Shown here piece by piece: positions 24,287 to 32,999 of a DNA stretch of 64,000 nt. The stretch's first letter is position 1; each line of letters starts with the position of its first letter. This DNA comes from Nannocystis sp. GTDB lineage: Bacteria; Myxococcota_A; Polyangia; Nannocystales; Nannocystaceae. Made by a program: the position numbers and the translations under genes. Under the pieces are notes generated by a model, which made no database searches, was not told where the DNA came from, and saw nothing but the letters and a program-made list of their open reading frames with translations. The DNA lies in the NCBI GenBank assembly GCA_016712315.1, contig JADJRG010000022.1, positions 930,001 through 994,000 on the forward strand. Reading direction: 5' to 3'.

Positions 24287-25035
24287 CGGCGCCAGTGTAC
24301 TGGCGTCTCGCGAATTCGGAGGGCCAGCTCCGCGAGCTGCTCGGGCGTGTTCACGCCTGCGACCTCCTCCGCGTCGACCCGCACCGTCGCGACCTCACCC
24401 TGGCTCGCCGCCCGCGCCACCAGATCCGTGAGGTAGATCTCCCCCTGCGCGTTCTCTCGGCCCAGCAGCGGCAGCTCCCGCCGCAGCAGCTCGGCGTCCG
24501 CGCAATACACCCCCGCGTTGCACTCCCGGATCGCCCGCTCGACCGCGCTCGCGTCGCGCTCCTCTCGCACCCCGATCATCGCCCCCCACGCGTCGCGCAA
24601 GATCCGCCCGTACCCCGTCGGCGACGGCGGCTCAAAGGTCGCGACCGCCAGCCCTGCCGAGCTCTCACGCGCCGCGTCGAGCAGCCGCCCCAGCGTCGCC
24701 GCCTGCAGCAGCGGCACATCACCGCTCAAGATCAGCGTCGGCCCCGCGTGCCCCTCGATCGCCGGCAGCGCGCACAGCACCGCGTGACCGGTGCCGAGCT
24801 GCTCGATCTGCTCCGCGAAGCGCGCCCGCGGCGACGCCTCCTTGACCGCCTCACGCACCGCCCCCGCGCCATAGCCGACCACCACCACGACCGCCCTCGC
24901 CCCTGCCGCAGCGGCCGCCCGCAGCGGGTGCACGATCAGCGGCTCCCCCGCGAGCGGGTGCAGCACCTTTGGCAAGTCGGAGCCCATGCGGGTCCCGCGG
25001 CCTGCCGCCAAGATAATCGCCAACGGCGAGTCCAT
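24283..25035 (-). CDS. GlmU-like uridyltransferase lacking the acetyltransferase half
   Basis: A 250-residue nucleotidyltransferase. IILAAGRGTRMGSDLPKVLHPLAG is the GlmU signature; GTGHAVLCALPAI, LSGDVPLLQ, and GYGRILRD also match the GlmU N-terminal domain, which makes UDP-GlcNAc from UTP and GlcNAc-1-phosphate. Standard GlmU has about 450 residues with a C-terminal left-handed helix that acetylates GlcN-1-phosphate; here the frame ends cleanly with a stop overlapping the next start (ATGA), so it is not an obvious frameshift. The ATG at 25033-25035 places the signature at the N-terminus. The acetyltransferase may be encoded elsewhere, or the substrate may be a different sugar. Confidence 0.85.
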   Translation of the reverse strand: MDSPLAIILAAGRGTRMGSDLPKVLHPLAGEPLIVHPLRAAAAAGARAVVVVVGYGAGAVREAVKEASPRARFAEQIEQLGTGHAVLCALPAIEGHAGPTLILSGDVPLLQAATLGRLLDAARESSAGLAVATFEPPSPTGYGRILRDAWGAMIGVREERDASAVERAIRECNAGVYCADAELLRRELPLLGRENAQGEIYLTDLVARAASQGEVATVRVDAEEVAGVNTPEQLAELALRIRETPVHWRR

Positions 25036-25076
25036 GCCCGAACCTAGCCTGAAACGCGCCGCCGAGTCACCCCAGC

Positions 25077-26669
25077 TCACGAGCGAGCCAGCTCGATCAA
25101 CGAGCGCAGCGCCCTCACCGCCGCCCGCGCCTTCGCGACCGGCCCCTCGCTGTAGATCGCCCGGATCGTCTCGCTCAGCAGCGGGAGCGTCGCGTCACGC
25201 ACCGGGTACACCGAGATCCCGCGGCGGATCGGCAGCCGATCGCGGACCACCGCCTTCTCGTTGCAGCACGCGCGCAGCCCCTCAGGCCCGTTGATCCTAC
25301 CCACCCCGGAGACCTTCACCCCCCCGAAGGGCAGGTCCTGCATCATGTAGGCGAGCCCGTAGTCGTTCACGACCGTCATGCCCGCGACGATCCCTCGCGT
25401 CAACCGCTCTGCGCGGCGTCGGTCGCGGGTGAACACGCTCGAGCCCAAGCCGTACGGGCAGTCATTCGCGAGGCGCAGCGCCTCGTCCTCCGAGCTCACC
25501 CGGATCACCACCATGACCGGACCGAAGTGCTCTTCTTGGGTGATCCGCATCGAATGATCCACATCGACCAGCAGCGTCGGCTCGTAGTAGTTCCCCCCGA
25601 GCGCCTTGCTTCGGCGCCCGCCCGCCAGCAGCCGCGCGCCCCGGGCCACCGCGTCGTCGACCAGCGCCTGGATGATCTCTATCTGCCGCGGCATCGTCAT
25701 CGCGCCGACATCGAACTCGCCGTGCAGCGGCGGTCCTTGGCGCAGCGCGACGATCCGGCTCCGCACCCTGTCGATGAACTCCTCGTAGATCCCGTCGAAC
25801 ACGTAGATCCGCTCCGCGCCCACGCACATCTGCCCGCACGCGGTGAACACCCCCAGCATCGCCGCGTCCGCGGCCTGCTCGATCGCGGCGTCATCGCAGA
25901 CGATCATCGGATCCTTGCCCCCCAGCTCGAGCACCACCGGCGTCATCGTCTCCGCCGCCGTCGCCATCACGCGCCGGCCGTTCTGCGGCGATCCCGTGAA
26001 GAAGATCTTATCGACCCCTGCGCCGATCAGCGCCTGGCCTGCCTCGCCATAGCCGGTGATCACCTGGAGCAGCTCGGGATCATGGCCGCGACGCCGTAAG
26101 ATCGCCCGCAGCCGCGCCAGGTAGCGCAGCGACGACGCGCTCGCCAGCTCGGACACCTTCGTCACCACCGCGTTACCGGCGAAGAGCGCCGGGATCAGCG
26201 GGCACAGCAGGTTGTGGAACGGGAAGTTCCACGGCGAGATCACGCCGATCACCCCGAGCGGCGCATACTCGACCGCCGCGGACTTGTGCATCAGGATCCC
26301 GGAGCGTCGCGGTGACCGCCGCAGCGCCGCCTCCCCGTGGGCGATCGTGTAGCGCAGCTTCTCGCAGACCGGGAAGATCTCGCCCATCGCCGCGTCCACC
26401 ATCGTCTTGCCCGAGTCACGACAGGCCCACTGCGCCAGCTCCTCTTGGTGCTCGAGCGTATCTCTGAGTATCTCACGGAGCACCCCTCGGCGCTCCTCGA
26501 AGCCCACCCGCGCCCACGCCAACTGGGCCGCCCTCGCTCGCCGCACCGCCGCGACGATCGCCGCGCGGTCCATCACTGGCGCCTCACCGATCACCTCGCC
26601 GGTCGCTGCGTCACGACAGAGGATCACGGAGGGGTGCGGGGGAGGAGACGGCGCGAGCGGCAGATCCAT
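25077..26669 (-). CDS. Aldehyde dehydrogenase
   Basis: A 530-residue NAD(P)-dependent dehydrogenase. SPWNFPFHNLLCPLIPAL is the cofactor-binding strand, ELGGKDPMIV carries the general-base Glu, and the catalytic Cys is in GQMCVGAERI (about residue 282). The last 70 residues (after GGVKVSGVGRINGPEG) are longer than in most members and rich in Arg and Leu. Substrate cannot be read from the sequence. ATG 26667-26669 was chosen over a longer frame with an unlikely leader. It is the first gene of the run ending at the NtrY-like kinase, 41 bases before the glmU-like start. Confidence 0.93.
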   Translation of the reverse strand: MDLPLAPSPPPHPSVILCRDAATGEVIGEAPVMDRAAIVAAVRRARAAQLAWARVGFEERRGVLREILRDTLEHQEELAQWACRDSGKTMVDAAMGEIFPVCEKLRYTIAHGEAALRRSPRRSGILMHKSAAVEYAPLGVIGVISPWNFPFHNLLCPLIPALFAGNAVVTKVSELASASSLRYLARLRAILRRRGHDPELLQVITGYGEAGQALIGAGVDKIFFTGSPQNGRRVMATAAETMTPVVLELGGKDPMIVCDDAAIEQAADAAMLGVFTACGQMCVGAERIYVFDGIYEEFIDRVRSRIVALRQGPPLHGEFDVGAMTMPRQIEIIQALVDDAVARGARLLAGGRRSKALGGNYYEPTLLVDVDHSMRITQEEHFGPVMVVIRVSSEDEALRLANDCPYGLGSSVFTRDRRRAERLTRGIVAGMTVVNDYGLAYMMQDLPFGGVKVSGVGRINGPEGLRACCNEKAVVRDRLPIRRGISVYPVRDATLPLLSETIRAIYSEGPVAKARAAVRALRSLIELARS

Positions 26670-26783
26670 TGCGATCCCATGGTGGCCCGCGCCGCCCCGA
26701 CTGACCAGGCCCAAAGCCCACGCGAGCGGCGGCGCGTGAACGCCGTCACACCCCGCCGCCCGCAGATCTCTCCGACCTATCTC

Positions 26784-28253
26784 CTACTTCTTGTCGCCGA
26801 AGTCGCACATGAACTGCGTCGACGTATAACCCGGCGCCACGATGTCGTTGTACCCGGTCACGTCGCCGTTCACGTCCCACACGTAGTACATCGACGACGT
26901 CACCCCGTTGTCGCCGTTCGGCTCGGTGATGTTCGTCTTGTTGCCGACGTAGAAGGGCCCGTCGTCGCCCGCCCGCCAGGTCGTGCACCCCACGCTGTTC
27001 ATCGCCTTCTGCGAGCAGTTCGCGCCCTGCACCTTGGGATAGATCCCCAAAATGTACATAAAGCCAGGATCACCGAAGCTCTGGATCCCCGCGTTGGTCG
27101 CGATCTTGTACGACGCGACCACGTGCGCCGCGGTCCGCGGGATGAAGAGGTTCATCCCGAACTTGTCGCACTCCGCCTCCGCCTGCGCCGCGTTGTGCGC
27201 GTTCGGCATCAGCCGCTTGAGGTACGAGTAGCCGCCGCCGTCGGTCGTCATGTCGCAGTGCGCGTCGAACGGGTTGATCCCGTCAGGCGTCACTTTATAG
27301 GCGCCGCTGGTCGCGTCAGGATCGAACTGTTTGATCACCAAGCAAGTCTTCGGCAGCGCGCAGTTGCCGAGGCAGCCGTCCTTGCTGCTGCTGTTCGCGT
27401 CGTCGCAGCCCTCCTCGCCGTTCTTCACGCCGTCGCCGCAGTAGGCCGCCAGCGACTCGCAGCCGGCCTCGCAGCCGTCGTAGGCGCCGTCGTTCACCCC
27501 GTCATCGCAGGCCTCGACCCCCTCCTGGATCACACCGTCCCCGCACGACGCCGCCGCGCAGCTCGACAGGCACGCGTCCGTCTCCACTAGGTTGCCGTCG
27601 TCACACTCCTCCTCGCCCGCCTGGACGAACCCGTCCCCGCAGCTCGCGGGCACACACGTGCCGAGGCACGCGTCCGAGTCCTCCGCGTTGCCGTCGTCGC
27701 AGAGCTCACCGTCCTGCAGCACGCCGTCCCCGCAGCTCGCGAGCGCGCAGGCGTTCGTGCACTCGTCCCCGTCGTCATCGTTGGCGTCATCACAGCCCTC
27801 CGCGCCGTTAACCACCCCATCCCCGCAGAACGCCGCCAGCTCCCCGCAGCCCGGCATACAGCCGCCGTAGGCGCCATCATTCACCCCATCGTCGCAGGCC
27901 TCGCCGCCGTCGACCACCCCGTTCCCGCACAGCTCCTCGCCGGTGTCAGTGTCCGTATCCGGGCCTGTGTCCGTGTCCGTGTCCGTGTCCGTGTCCGTGT
28001 CCGTCGCTGTCGCATCGGTCGTCGCGCTGGTCGTCCCCGACGTCGAGGACGCGGTCCCGCTGCCATCGCTCGTCGAGCCGCCTTCGCTCTCGCTCTCGCC
28101 CGTCGTCGCATCCCCTGTCGTCGTCGTCGTCCCGCTCAGCGTGCTCGACTCTGTCGCCCCAGGATCGGAGCCTGCGCAGCCGCTGATCGCCGCCACCAGC
28201 CCGCATGTCGCCCACAGCCCCCACATCGTGCGCTTGCCCGAAAAAGACCTCAT
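26784..28253 (-). CDS. Cys-rich lipoprotein with DUF4215-type repeats and fibrinogen-like domain
   Basis: A 489-residue surface lipoprotein. The signal ends in AISGC; a long Ser/Thr/Gly linker passes into a DT-repeat (TDTDTD). Residues about 105-310 hold at least six Cys-rich repeats of the type CGDGVV-x-EGCDD, the myxobacterial DUF4215 or disulphide repeat. The last 170 residues begin GAYKVTPDG and DAHCDMTTDGGGY, the signature of fibrinogen-C-like domains, which in other organisms bind carbohydrates or acetylated compounds. The start at 28251-28253 is chosen for a basic n-region; an ATG nine codons later is possible. An adhesion or prey- or substrate-recognition role is inferred. Confidence 0.85.
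   Translation of the reverse strand: MRSFSGKRTMWGLWATCGLVAAISGCAGSDPGATESSTLSGTTTTTGDATTGESESEGGSTSDGSGTASSTSGTTSATTDATATDTDTDTDTDTDTGPDTDTDTGEELCGNGVVDGGEACDDGVNDGAYGGCMPGCGELAAFCGDGVVNGAEGCDDANDDDGDECTNACALASCGDGVLQDGELCDDGNAEDSDACLGTCVPASCGDGFVQAGEEECDDGNLVETDACLSSCAAASCGDGVIQEGVEACDDGVNDGAYDGCEAGCESLAAYCGDGVKNGEEGCDDANSSSKDGCLGNCALPKTCLVIKQFDPDATSGAYKVTPDGINPFDAHCDMTTDGGGYSYLKRLMPNAHNAAQAEAECDKFGMNLFIPRTAAHVVASYKIATNAGIQSFGDPGFMYILGIYPKVQGANCSQKAMNSVGCTTWRAGDDGPFYVGNKTNITEPNGDNGVTSSMYYVWDVNGDVTGYNDIVAPGYTSTQFMCDFGDKK
27966..28005. repeat. Hexanucleotide repeat encoding Asp-Thr
   Basis: GTGTCC (plus-strand reading) is repeated six times, encoding the TD/DT linker of the fibrinogen-like lipoprotein. 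Each unit is a multiple of three, so slippage would change linker length only. Such spacers are frequent in myxobacterial lipoproteins. Confidence 0.8.
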
Positions 28254-28344
28254 CCCAAGCCCATCCAATCCCGCGTCACCGCGTCCCCCCAGCATATCTG
28301 AGGGAGCCGCGCGCTGGTGACCGACGCGCCGTCGGTCATGGAGC

Positions 28345-29784
28345 CTAATAGCCCGCGAGGTCGACGCCGAACACGAAGCGCTTCCCCGCGAATTCGTTCT
28401 GCGACCACAAGCGCCCGCCGACGCGGTCGTACATCAGATCCTCCGGGCCCACCACCCAGCCGTGGCTCACGCTCGGCGCGCCCGCGGAGGTTTGATACAG
28501 ACGGCCCGCGGCGCCGCTCTGCGCGCTACAGGACAACCACCACTCCCCACCGACCGAGAGGGCCCCTTGCACGTCGCTCTCCTGCGCGAAGAAGAGCTCG
28601 CTCGCCGCCGTCGCGCCGCGCGCTGGATCGCTCGCCAGCAGCCGCTCGCCGGCCAGCGGCCAGCGCGCCAGCTTGCCCGCGACGTCGTGGTCGTGGAACT
28701 CGCCGGTGATCAGCGAAGGCGGCGAGCTCGTCGCGTCGAGCGCGACGAAGGACGAGCGGATCCAGCAGCTCTCGCTGCTCAGCAGATACGCGCCCACCTG
28801 CGGGAGCGCGTACTTGTAGCCATAAGCGTGGTACTCGCCCGTCTGCGCGTCGTAGCCGATCCGATCCTGCGCGGTCGACACCTCCAAGATCTGCGACGTG
28901 TCGTAGACACGCAGCCCCTTCGCGGTGTCGGCGACGTACAGATAGCGGCCCACCCACGCGATCCCGCCGGCGTGCACCTTCGTCGCCCGCAGGTCGATCC
29001 GATCGCCGTCGAGGTACGGCTCGACCAAGAGCACGTGGCGATACGGCGCCGCGCCGCCCTCGCCGAGCGCAGAGACGTCGACGAACGAGATCCTCGCGAC
29101 CTCCTCGCGATCCTTCAGGCCGCTCACCGAAGACTTGTGGTACCAGCTCACCGCCACCACCTCACGCCCCGCGACCAAACCGTCCTCGCTCGCGTCGAAG
29201 CTGCCGCTGATCCCTTGAGGCATCCACGCGCCGTCGTGGAAGTCGACGTCTTGCCAGCGGAAGGCCCGATCGAGCCCCGCCACCTCGCTCAAGTGTGAGA
29301 CCCCGCCGTCGACCGCTGACGCCAGCCGATCGAAGTCCCCGAGCACCCCCTCGATCCCGACGATCGGCAGATCCTTCCCCAGCGCGGCCACCCGGATCGA
29401 CTGCAGCTCCCACGTGTCTTGATCGACCAGCTCAAAGCGGCACGGCGCCCACGGACGGAGCCCGCCGTGCCGGGTCAGGTGCGCGTCTGCGTCGCCTGGA
29501 CACGCCGCGCTCTTCAACTCGACACAGAGGTTCACGTCCGCGACGCCCACGCCGCCAGTCGGGCTCGAACTCGGCTCCTCTGGCGCGGGCTCCTCCCCCG
29601 GCACCTCCGGCTCCTCCGGCTCCTCCGGCACGGTCGGCACCTCCGGCGCCTCCTCCTCGGCGTCGCCCGGGCGAGGAGCGGGCTCCTCGATCATCAGCGG
29701 GTCGCCCTCATCACCCGCACAGGAGGTGAGCAGGCTCAACATCAGCCCCATCGACGCGGTCTTGGATCGGGTCATGCTCGCCAA
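28345..29784 (-). CDS. Lipoprotein of unknown function, possible beta-propeller
   Basis: A 479-residue protein. The signal ends in LLTSC; an acidic Pro/Glu linker (25-75, PEVPTVPEEPEEPEVP) follows. The rest contains repeated strand patterns such as GIAWVGRYLYVADTAKGLRVYD and GEWWLSCSAQSGAAGRLYQT that look like blades of a beta-propeller, but no named family is recognised. An ATG three codons after the first is an equally good start. It follows the DUF4215/fibrinogen gene's neighbour spacing of 91 bases and may be expressed separately. Confidence 0.72.
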   Translation of the reverse strand: MASMTRSKTASMGLMLSLLTSCAGDEGDPLMIEEPAPRPGDAEEEAPEVPTVPEEPEEPEVPGEEPAPEEPSSSPTGGVGVADVNLCVELKSAACPGDADAHLTRHGGLRPWAPCRFELVDQDTWELQSIRVAALGKDLPIVGIEGVLGDFDRLASAVDGGVSHLSEVAGLDRAFRWQDVDFHDGAWMPQGISGSFDASEDGLVAGREVVAVSWYHKSSVSGLKDREEVARISFVDVSALGEGGAAPYRHVLLVEPYLDGDRIDLRATKVHAGGIAWVGRYLYVADTAKGLRVYDTSQILEVSTAQDRIGYDAQTGEYHAYGYKYALPQVGAYLLSSESCWIRSSFVALDATSSPPSLITGEFHDHDVAGKLARWPLAGERLLASDPARGATAASELFFAQESDVQGALSVGGEWWLSCSAQSGAAGRLYQTSAGAPSVSHGWVVGPEDLMYDRVGGRLWSQNEFAGKRFVFGVDLAGY

Positions 29785-29845
29785 CCTTGGTCAGATCACC
29801 AGCACCGCAACCCCCGACCTCGCCGCATACGTTGCGCGCCGCGCC

Positions 29846-30364
29846 TCAGCTCTCCGTGAAGAGTCGATGACGCTCGCGACCGTAGACCGCCCGCCAATCG
29901 ACCCACTTCCCGCGCACGTGCAGGACTGCCAAGCGCACCAGCTCGGCGCTCGCCCCGGGCTCACACCAGAGCACCAAACGATCGCTGGCGACCGCCTGCA
30001 GCCCCTCAAGGAAGCGCTCGCGCTGCGACGCGACGATCGCCACGCGGTGCGGGTGATGGCGACGCAGCGCCGCGGTCGCGCAGCTGCGCGGCAACGACAC
30101 CCGCTCGTCCTCGAGCACGTTCGTCCACCACCACACCAAATTATCGAGCTCCTCCGCCGAGCGGGCGGAGAGCGGCAGCACGAACACCGCGTCCGCCGGC
30201 TCCGTCGCGGCGCCGATCGTCGACGCCCGCGCCGCACCGTCGACCGCGAAGTGCTCGATGCAGCGCGAGACGCTCGACTCGATCGAGGTGAGCAGCGTCG
30301 AGAACCACTGAGGCCGCCCCGCGCCCCCTCGCGGATCCTCCCCGATCGTACCCACGACGCTCAT
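29846..30364 (-). CDS. Hypothetical protein
   Basis: A 172-residue, apparently cytoplasmic alpha/beta protein without a recognisable motif. It has a central segment ADAVFVLPLSARSAEELDN and a His-rich ATAALRRHHPHRVAIVAS. The ATG at 30362-30364 was preferred to one 13 codons upstream because a GGCGGCGG stretch lies just before it; the start is uncertain. It diverges from the membrane-protein gene at 30494, and the roughly 130 bases between them should hold both promoters, none of which is obvious. Confidence 0.6.
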   Translation of the reverse strand: MSVVGTIGEDPRGGAGRPQWFSTLLTSIESSVSRCIEHFAVDGAARASTIGAATEPADAVFVLPLSARSAEELDNLVWWWTNVLEDERVSLPRSCATAALRRHHPHRVAIVASQRERFLEGLQAVASDRLVLWCEPGASAELVRLAVLHVRGKWVDWRAVYGRERHRLFTES

Positions 30365-30493
30365 TCCGCCGCCGATCCTAGCATTCGCAGCGCGCGATCG
30401 CATCACGATGAGTGTAGCGAGCCGCGACCTACCCACGGATCTCCGAGCCACCGCCCCGCGCGCTGCCGACGAGCGTGGTAAAAACAGACGGTG

Positions 30494-32038
30494 ATGACCG
30501 CGAACGCCGAAGTCCGCCCTGCGGCCGCCCTCTTGCACCCGGCGTGGCTCGGCGCGCTCGTCCTGCTCGCGCTCAACGATCACATCTTGAAGGGGGGCCT
30601 GCACGCGCCTTCCCTGCTCGTCGGTAAGCTCAGCGACATCACCGGCCTCTTGGTCGCGCCCGCGCTCTTCGCCGCGCTGCTCCGCGTCCGCAGCCTGCGC
30701 GGGCTCTTCGCCGCCCACCTCGCCGTCGGCCTCGTCTTCGCCGCGATCCAGCTCTCGCCCGCCGCTGCTGCGGCCTGGAGCGCCCTGATGGCCGGGCTCG
30801 GCGCCCCCTGGAAGATCACCTCCGATCCTGGCGACCTCCTCACGCTCCCCAGCCTCCTCGTCTCATGGCGGCTCTTCGTCCCTGTCATGCTCGGAGCGCC
30901 GCCGATCATCGGCCTGCGCCGCCTCGCCACCGCGACCGCCGGCTGTATCGGTCTGCTCTTCTGCGTCGCCACCAGCCCGCCGCCTGAGACGATCCCCTAC
31001 AACCCGCTCAACACCGACGTGTACATCCACAACGACACCGGCGAGCGGCTCGTCTTGATCATCCGCCAGCTCCGCGCCGATCTCGAGACCGACTGTGAAG
31101 TCGTCACCACCGCCCCGGAGCTGCTGCGCGAGCCACACTTCGGCGAGCCGGCCACCTGGTCCTTGGGCAACCAGGTCAACGCCGCCGCCCTCCCACTCGC
31201 GGGAGATCCGGCGCCCACACGCCCTTGCCGCGCCATCCTACTCACGAGCGACACCATGGCGCCGACGGTCGTCACCTGGGCTCGCGACGATCTGCCGCTC
31301 ACCATCCAACCCGGCGTCGTCCACGGCGAGGACCACGCCGAGGGCGCCCTCTTGATCAGCGACGAGGACGGCGACACCGAGCTCACCCCGATCGGCGCCA
31401 TGAGCATCACCCCGCTCGGCGCCGGCGACAGCGATCAAGCAGCCAACTGCCCCGCCCAGAGCGAACTCGATCGCCTCTTCTGGAGCGCCCCTGTCCCCAC
31501 CGGCATCGCCCAGCTCACCGAGGTCGATCTCGGCGCCGACGGCTGCTACGCCCTCGGCCTCGACGGCGCTCGCTGGTACCTCTGCGCGCCCGCCCCGCTC
31601 TTCCCGTTCCAGGTCGGCGACTGGGTCTCCTTAAAGGCCACCAGCGGGACCAGCAGCGACACCGTCCAGCTCGATCTGCTCGACGGCCCTGGCGGCGAGC
31701 CGGCGACCCCAGCCCGCCGGCTCATCGTCTCGCGCGGCGACGGCTTCCCCTTTATCCCCGGGCTCAGCGGCGAGCCCAGCGCGCAAGCGGGCTGCACGTA
31801 CCAGGTCTCAGGCGCCTGCGCGGCGGTGACCCGCCCCATCGAGCTCCTGGTCAACCACGGCGACGGCGCCACCAACCTCACCGTCGGAGCCCCGGTGACC
31901 GTGCCTGACGGTCTAGGCGGCGTCTGGACGCTGGACCTCGCCTACGCGCAGCGCCCGGCCTTCTTCGACCCCGCCTGCGATGAAGGCGACAACAGGCTCA
32001 CCGATCACATCGACCTCGCCGCCCTCTACTCGCCCTGA
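30494..32038 (+). CDS. Membrane-anchored protein of unknown function with GKLSD motif
   Basis: A 514-residue protein. Residues 15-150 hold four or five hydrophobic helices; the first part reads LNDHILKG-x-HAPSLLVGKLSDITGLLVAP, close to a GKLSDFAGL-type motif that I recall from uncharacterised membrane proteins of several phyla. From about 165 on it is extracytoplasmic, with a lipobox-like SPPPETIPYN region but no clear Cys anchor, and is rich in Asp, Pro and Cys. A GTG directly before the ATG is an alternative start. Its 3' end overlaps the convergent small lipoprotein gene by 13 bases. Confidence 0.65.
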   Translation: MTANAEVRPAAALLHPAWLGALVLLALNDHILKGGLHAPSLLVGKLSDITGLLVAPALFAALLRVRSLRGLFAAHLAVGLVFAAIQLSPAAAAAWSALMAGLGAPWKITSDPGDLLTLPSLLVSWRLFVPVMLGAPPIIGLRRLATATAGCIGLLFCVATSPPPETIPYNPLNTDVYIHNDTGERLVLIIRQLRADLETDCEVVTTAPELLREPHFGEPATWSLGNQVNAAALPLAGDPAPTRPCRAILLTSDTMAPTVVTWARDDLPLTIQPGVVHGEDHAEGALLISDEDGDTELTPIGAMSITPLGAGDSDQAANCPAQSELDRLFWSAPVPTGIAQLTEVDLGADGCYALGLDGARWYLCAPAPLFPFQVGDWVSLKATSGTSSDTVQLDLLDGPGGEPATPARRLIVSRGDGFPFIPGLSGEPSAQAGCTYQVSGACAAVTRPIELLVNHGDGATNLTVGAPVTVPDGLGGVWTLDLAYAQRPAFFDPACDEGDNRLTDHIDLAALYSP

Positions 32039-32238
32039 TCCGCCGCCGCGCTCGCCGCCGGCACATAGATCTCGCGCACACGGCTGCTCTCTTGGTCGAT
32101 GTTGAGCCCGTGCGAAGACGCCCGCGGCACCCACACGTGCGGCGCCGTGCTCGCCTTCGGCGACCCCGAGCAGGACACAGCGGCCAGCAGCGCCGCCAGC
32201 AGCATTATCGCCGCGCCGCGGCTCAAAAGCGCCCCCAC
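32026..32238 (-). CDS. Small lipoprotein
   Basis: A 70-residue protein whose signal ends in AAVSC (Cys23), followed by 47 polar residues (PHVWVPRASSHGLN and a Glu-ended tail). The GTG at 32236-32238 overlaps the previous gene by 16 bases and supplies a basic residue in the signal; the ATG at 32203-32205 would give a signal without one. It is the last gene of a minus-strand run starting at 34184. Function unknown. Confidence 0.55.
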   Translation of the reverse strand: MGALLSRGAAIMLLAALLAAVSCSGSPKASTAPHVWVPRASSHGLNIDQESSRVREIYVPAASAAADQGE

Positions 32239-32987
32239 AGCGCGAGGCCGAAGTGGTGGCTGTTCATCGTCGGCACCGCCGCGATCACCGCCCGCTCGTA
32301 GGCGCGCATATCACGGCGATAGCGGAGCCCCCACAGCGCCATGCCCAGGCCGCTCGACACCATCATCGCCGAGCCGTCGAGCGCCAGCCGAGCCGCGGAG
32401 AACGGGCACAGCTCGCTCCCTGGCGTGAACAGATCCGGGTCAGGAGCCGCCTGGCGATAGGGACCTGTCTCTCCGACCATACAGCGCCACCACAGCACCT
32501 CGTTCGTCACCCCGCCGATCGCGCCCACCGCCGCCAGCGTGAGGCCTGCCGCGATCATGCCCTTCGTCGGGCGCGTCCGCCGACCCAGCGCCGTGTCCAT
32601 GTACGCGTCGTAGCGGCCGCGCAGCGCCCCGCCGATCGGCGCCAAGATCATCGCGGGGCCGATGAAGAGCCGCTCGGTCACCCCCGACATCGAATTATCG
32701 TTCAGCGCCAGATCGCTGAGTTGGATCACCGCGCCGACGCCGAAGGTCGCCGCTGCCGCGATGAACAGCGCCTTGCCGTCGCCCTGCGGCGGCGCCACCT
32801 TCACGTAGTCGCGCCACAGCAGCCACGCTGGGATCTCCTCCGCCTGACGCGGCTGCGTCGTCACGGCCGTGGCGGTCGTCGTCGCCGACGCCTCAGCGGC
32901 CTCGGCCGAGTTCGAAGCGACAGACAGAGCGAGGACGAGCGCCCGGATCACGCCTGCGACGGTACCCCGCCTCACCGGCGGCAGCAA
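32223..32987 (-). CDS. Membrane protein of unknown function, TTG start
   Basis: A 254-residue protein with an N-terminal signal or anchor (residues 10-30), a cytoplasmic-like basic stretch, and two or three further hydrophobic segments (KALFIAAAATFGVGAVIQL, LFIGPAMILAPIGGAL, GMIAAGLTLAAVGAIGG). I take TTG at 32985-32987 as the start because GAGGGGG lies 7 bases upstream and overlaps the stop of the previous gene, coupling the two. A GTG 12 codons later lacks a well-placed site. No family is recognised. Confidence 0.6.
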   Translation of the reverse strand: MLPPVRRGTVAGVIRALVLALSVASNSAEAAEASATTTATAVTTQPRQAEEIPAWLLWRDYVKVAPPQGDGKALFIAAAATFGVGAVIQLSDLALNDNSMSGVTERLFIGPAMILAPIGGALRGRYDAYMDTALGRRTRPTKGMIAAGLTLAAVGAIGGVTNEVLWWRCMVGETGPYRQAAPDPDLFTPGSELCPFSAARLALDGSAMMVSSGLGMALWGLRYRRDMRAYERAVIAAVPTMNSHHFGLALWGRF

Positions 32988-32999
32988 GGGACGACCCCC

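Noticed and set aside
24283..25035. GlmU-like gene as a frameshifted full-length glmU
   Set aside because: The downstream sequence encodes a separate outer-membrane protein with signal peptide and an ATGA overlap; no left-handed-helix hexapeptide repeats follow in any frame.
27966..28005. Hexamer repeat as a promoter-like or CRISPR-like element
   Set aside because: In-frame coding linker (Asp-Thr) of a lipoprotein.
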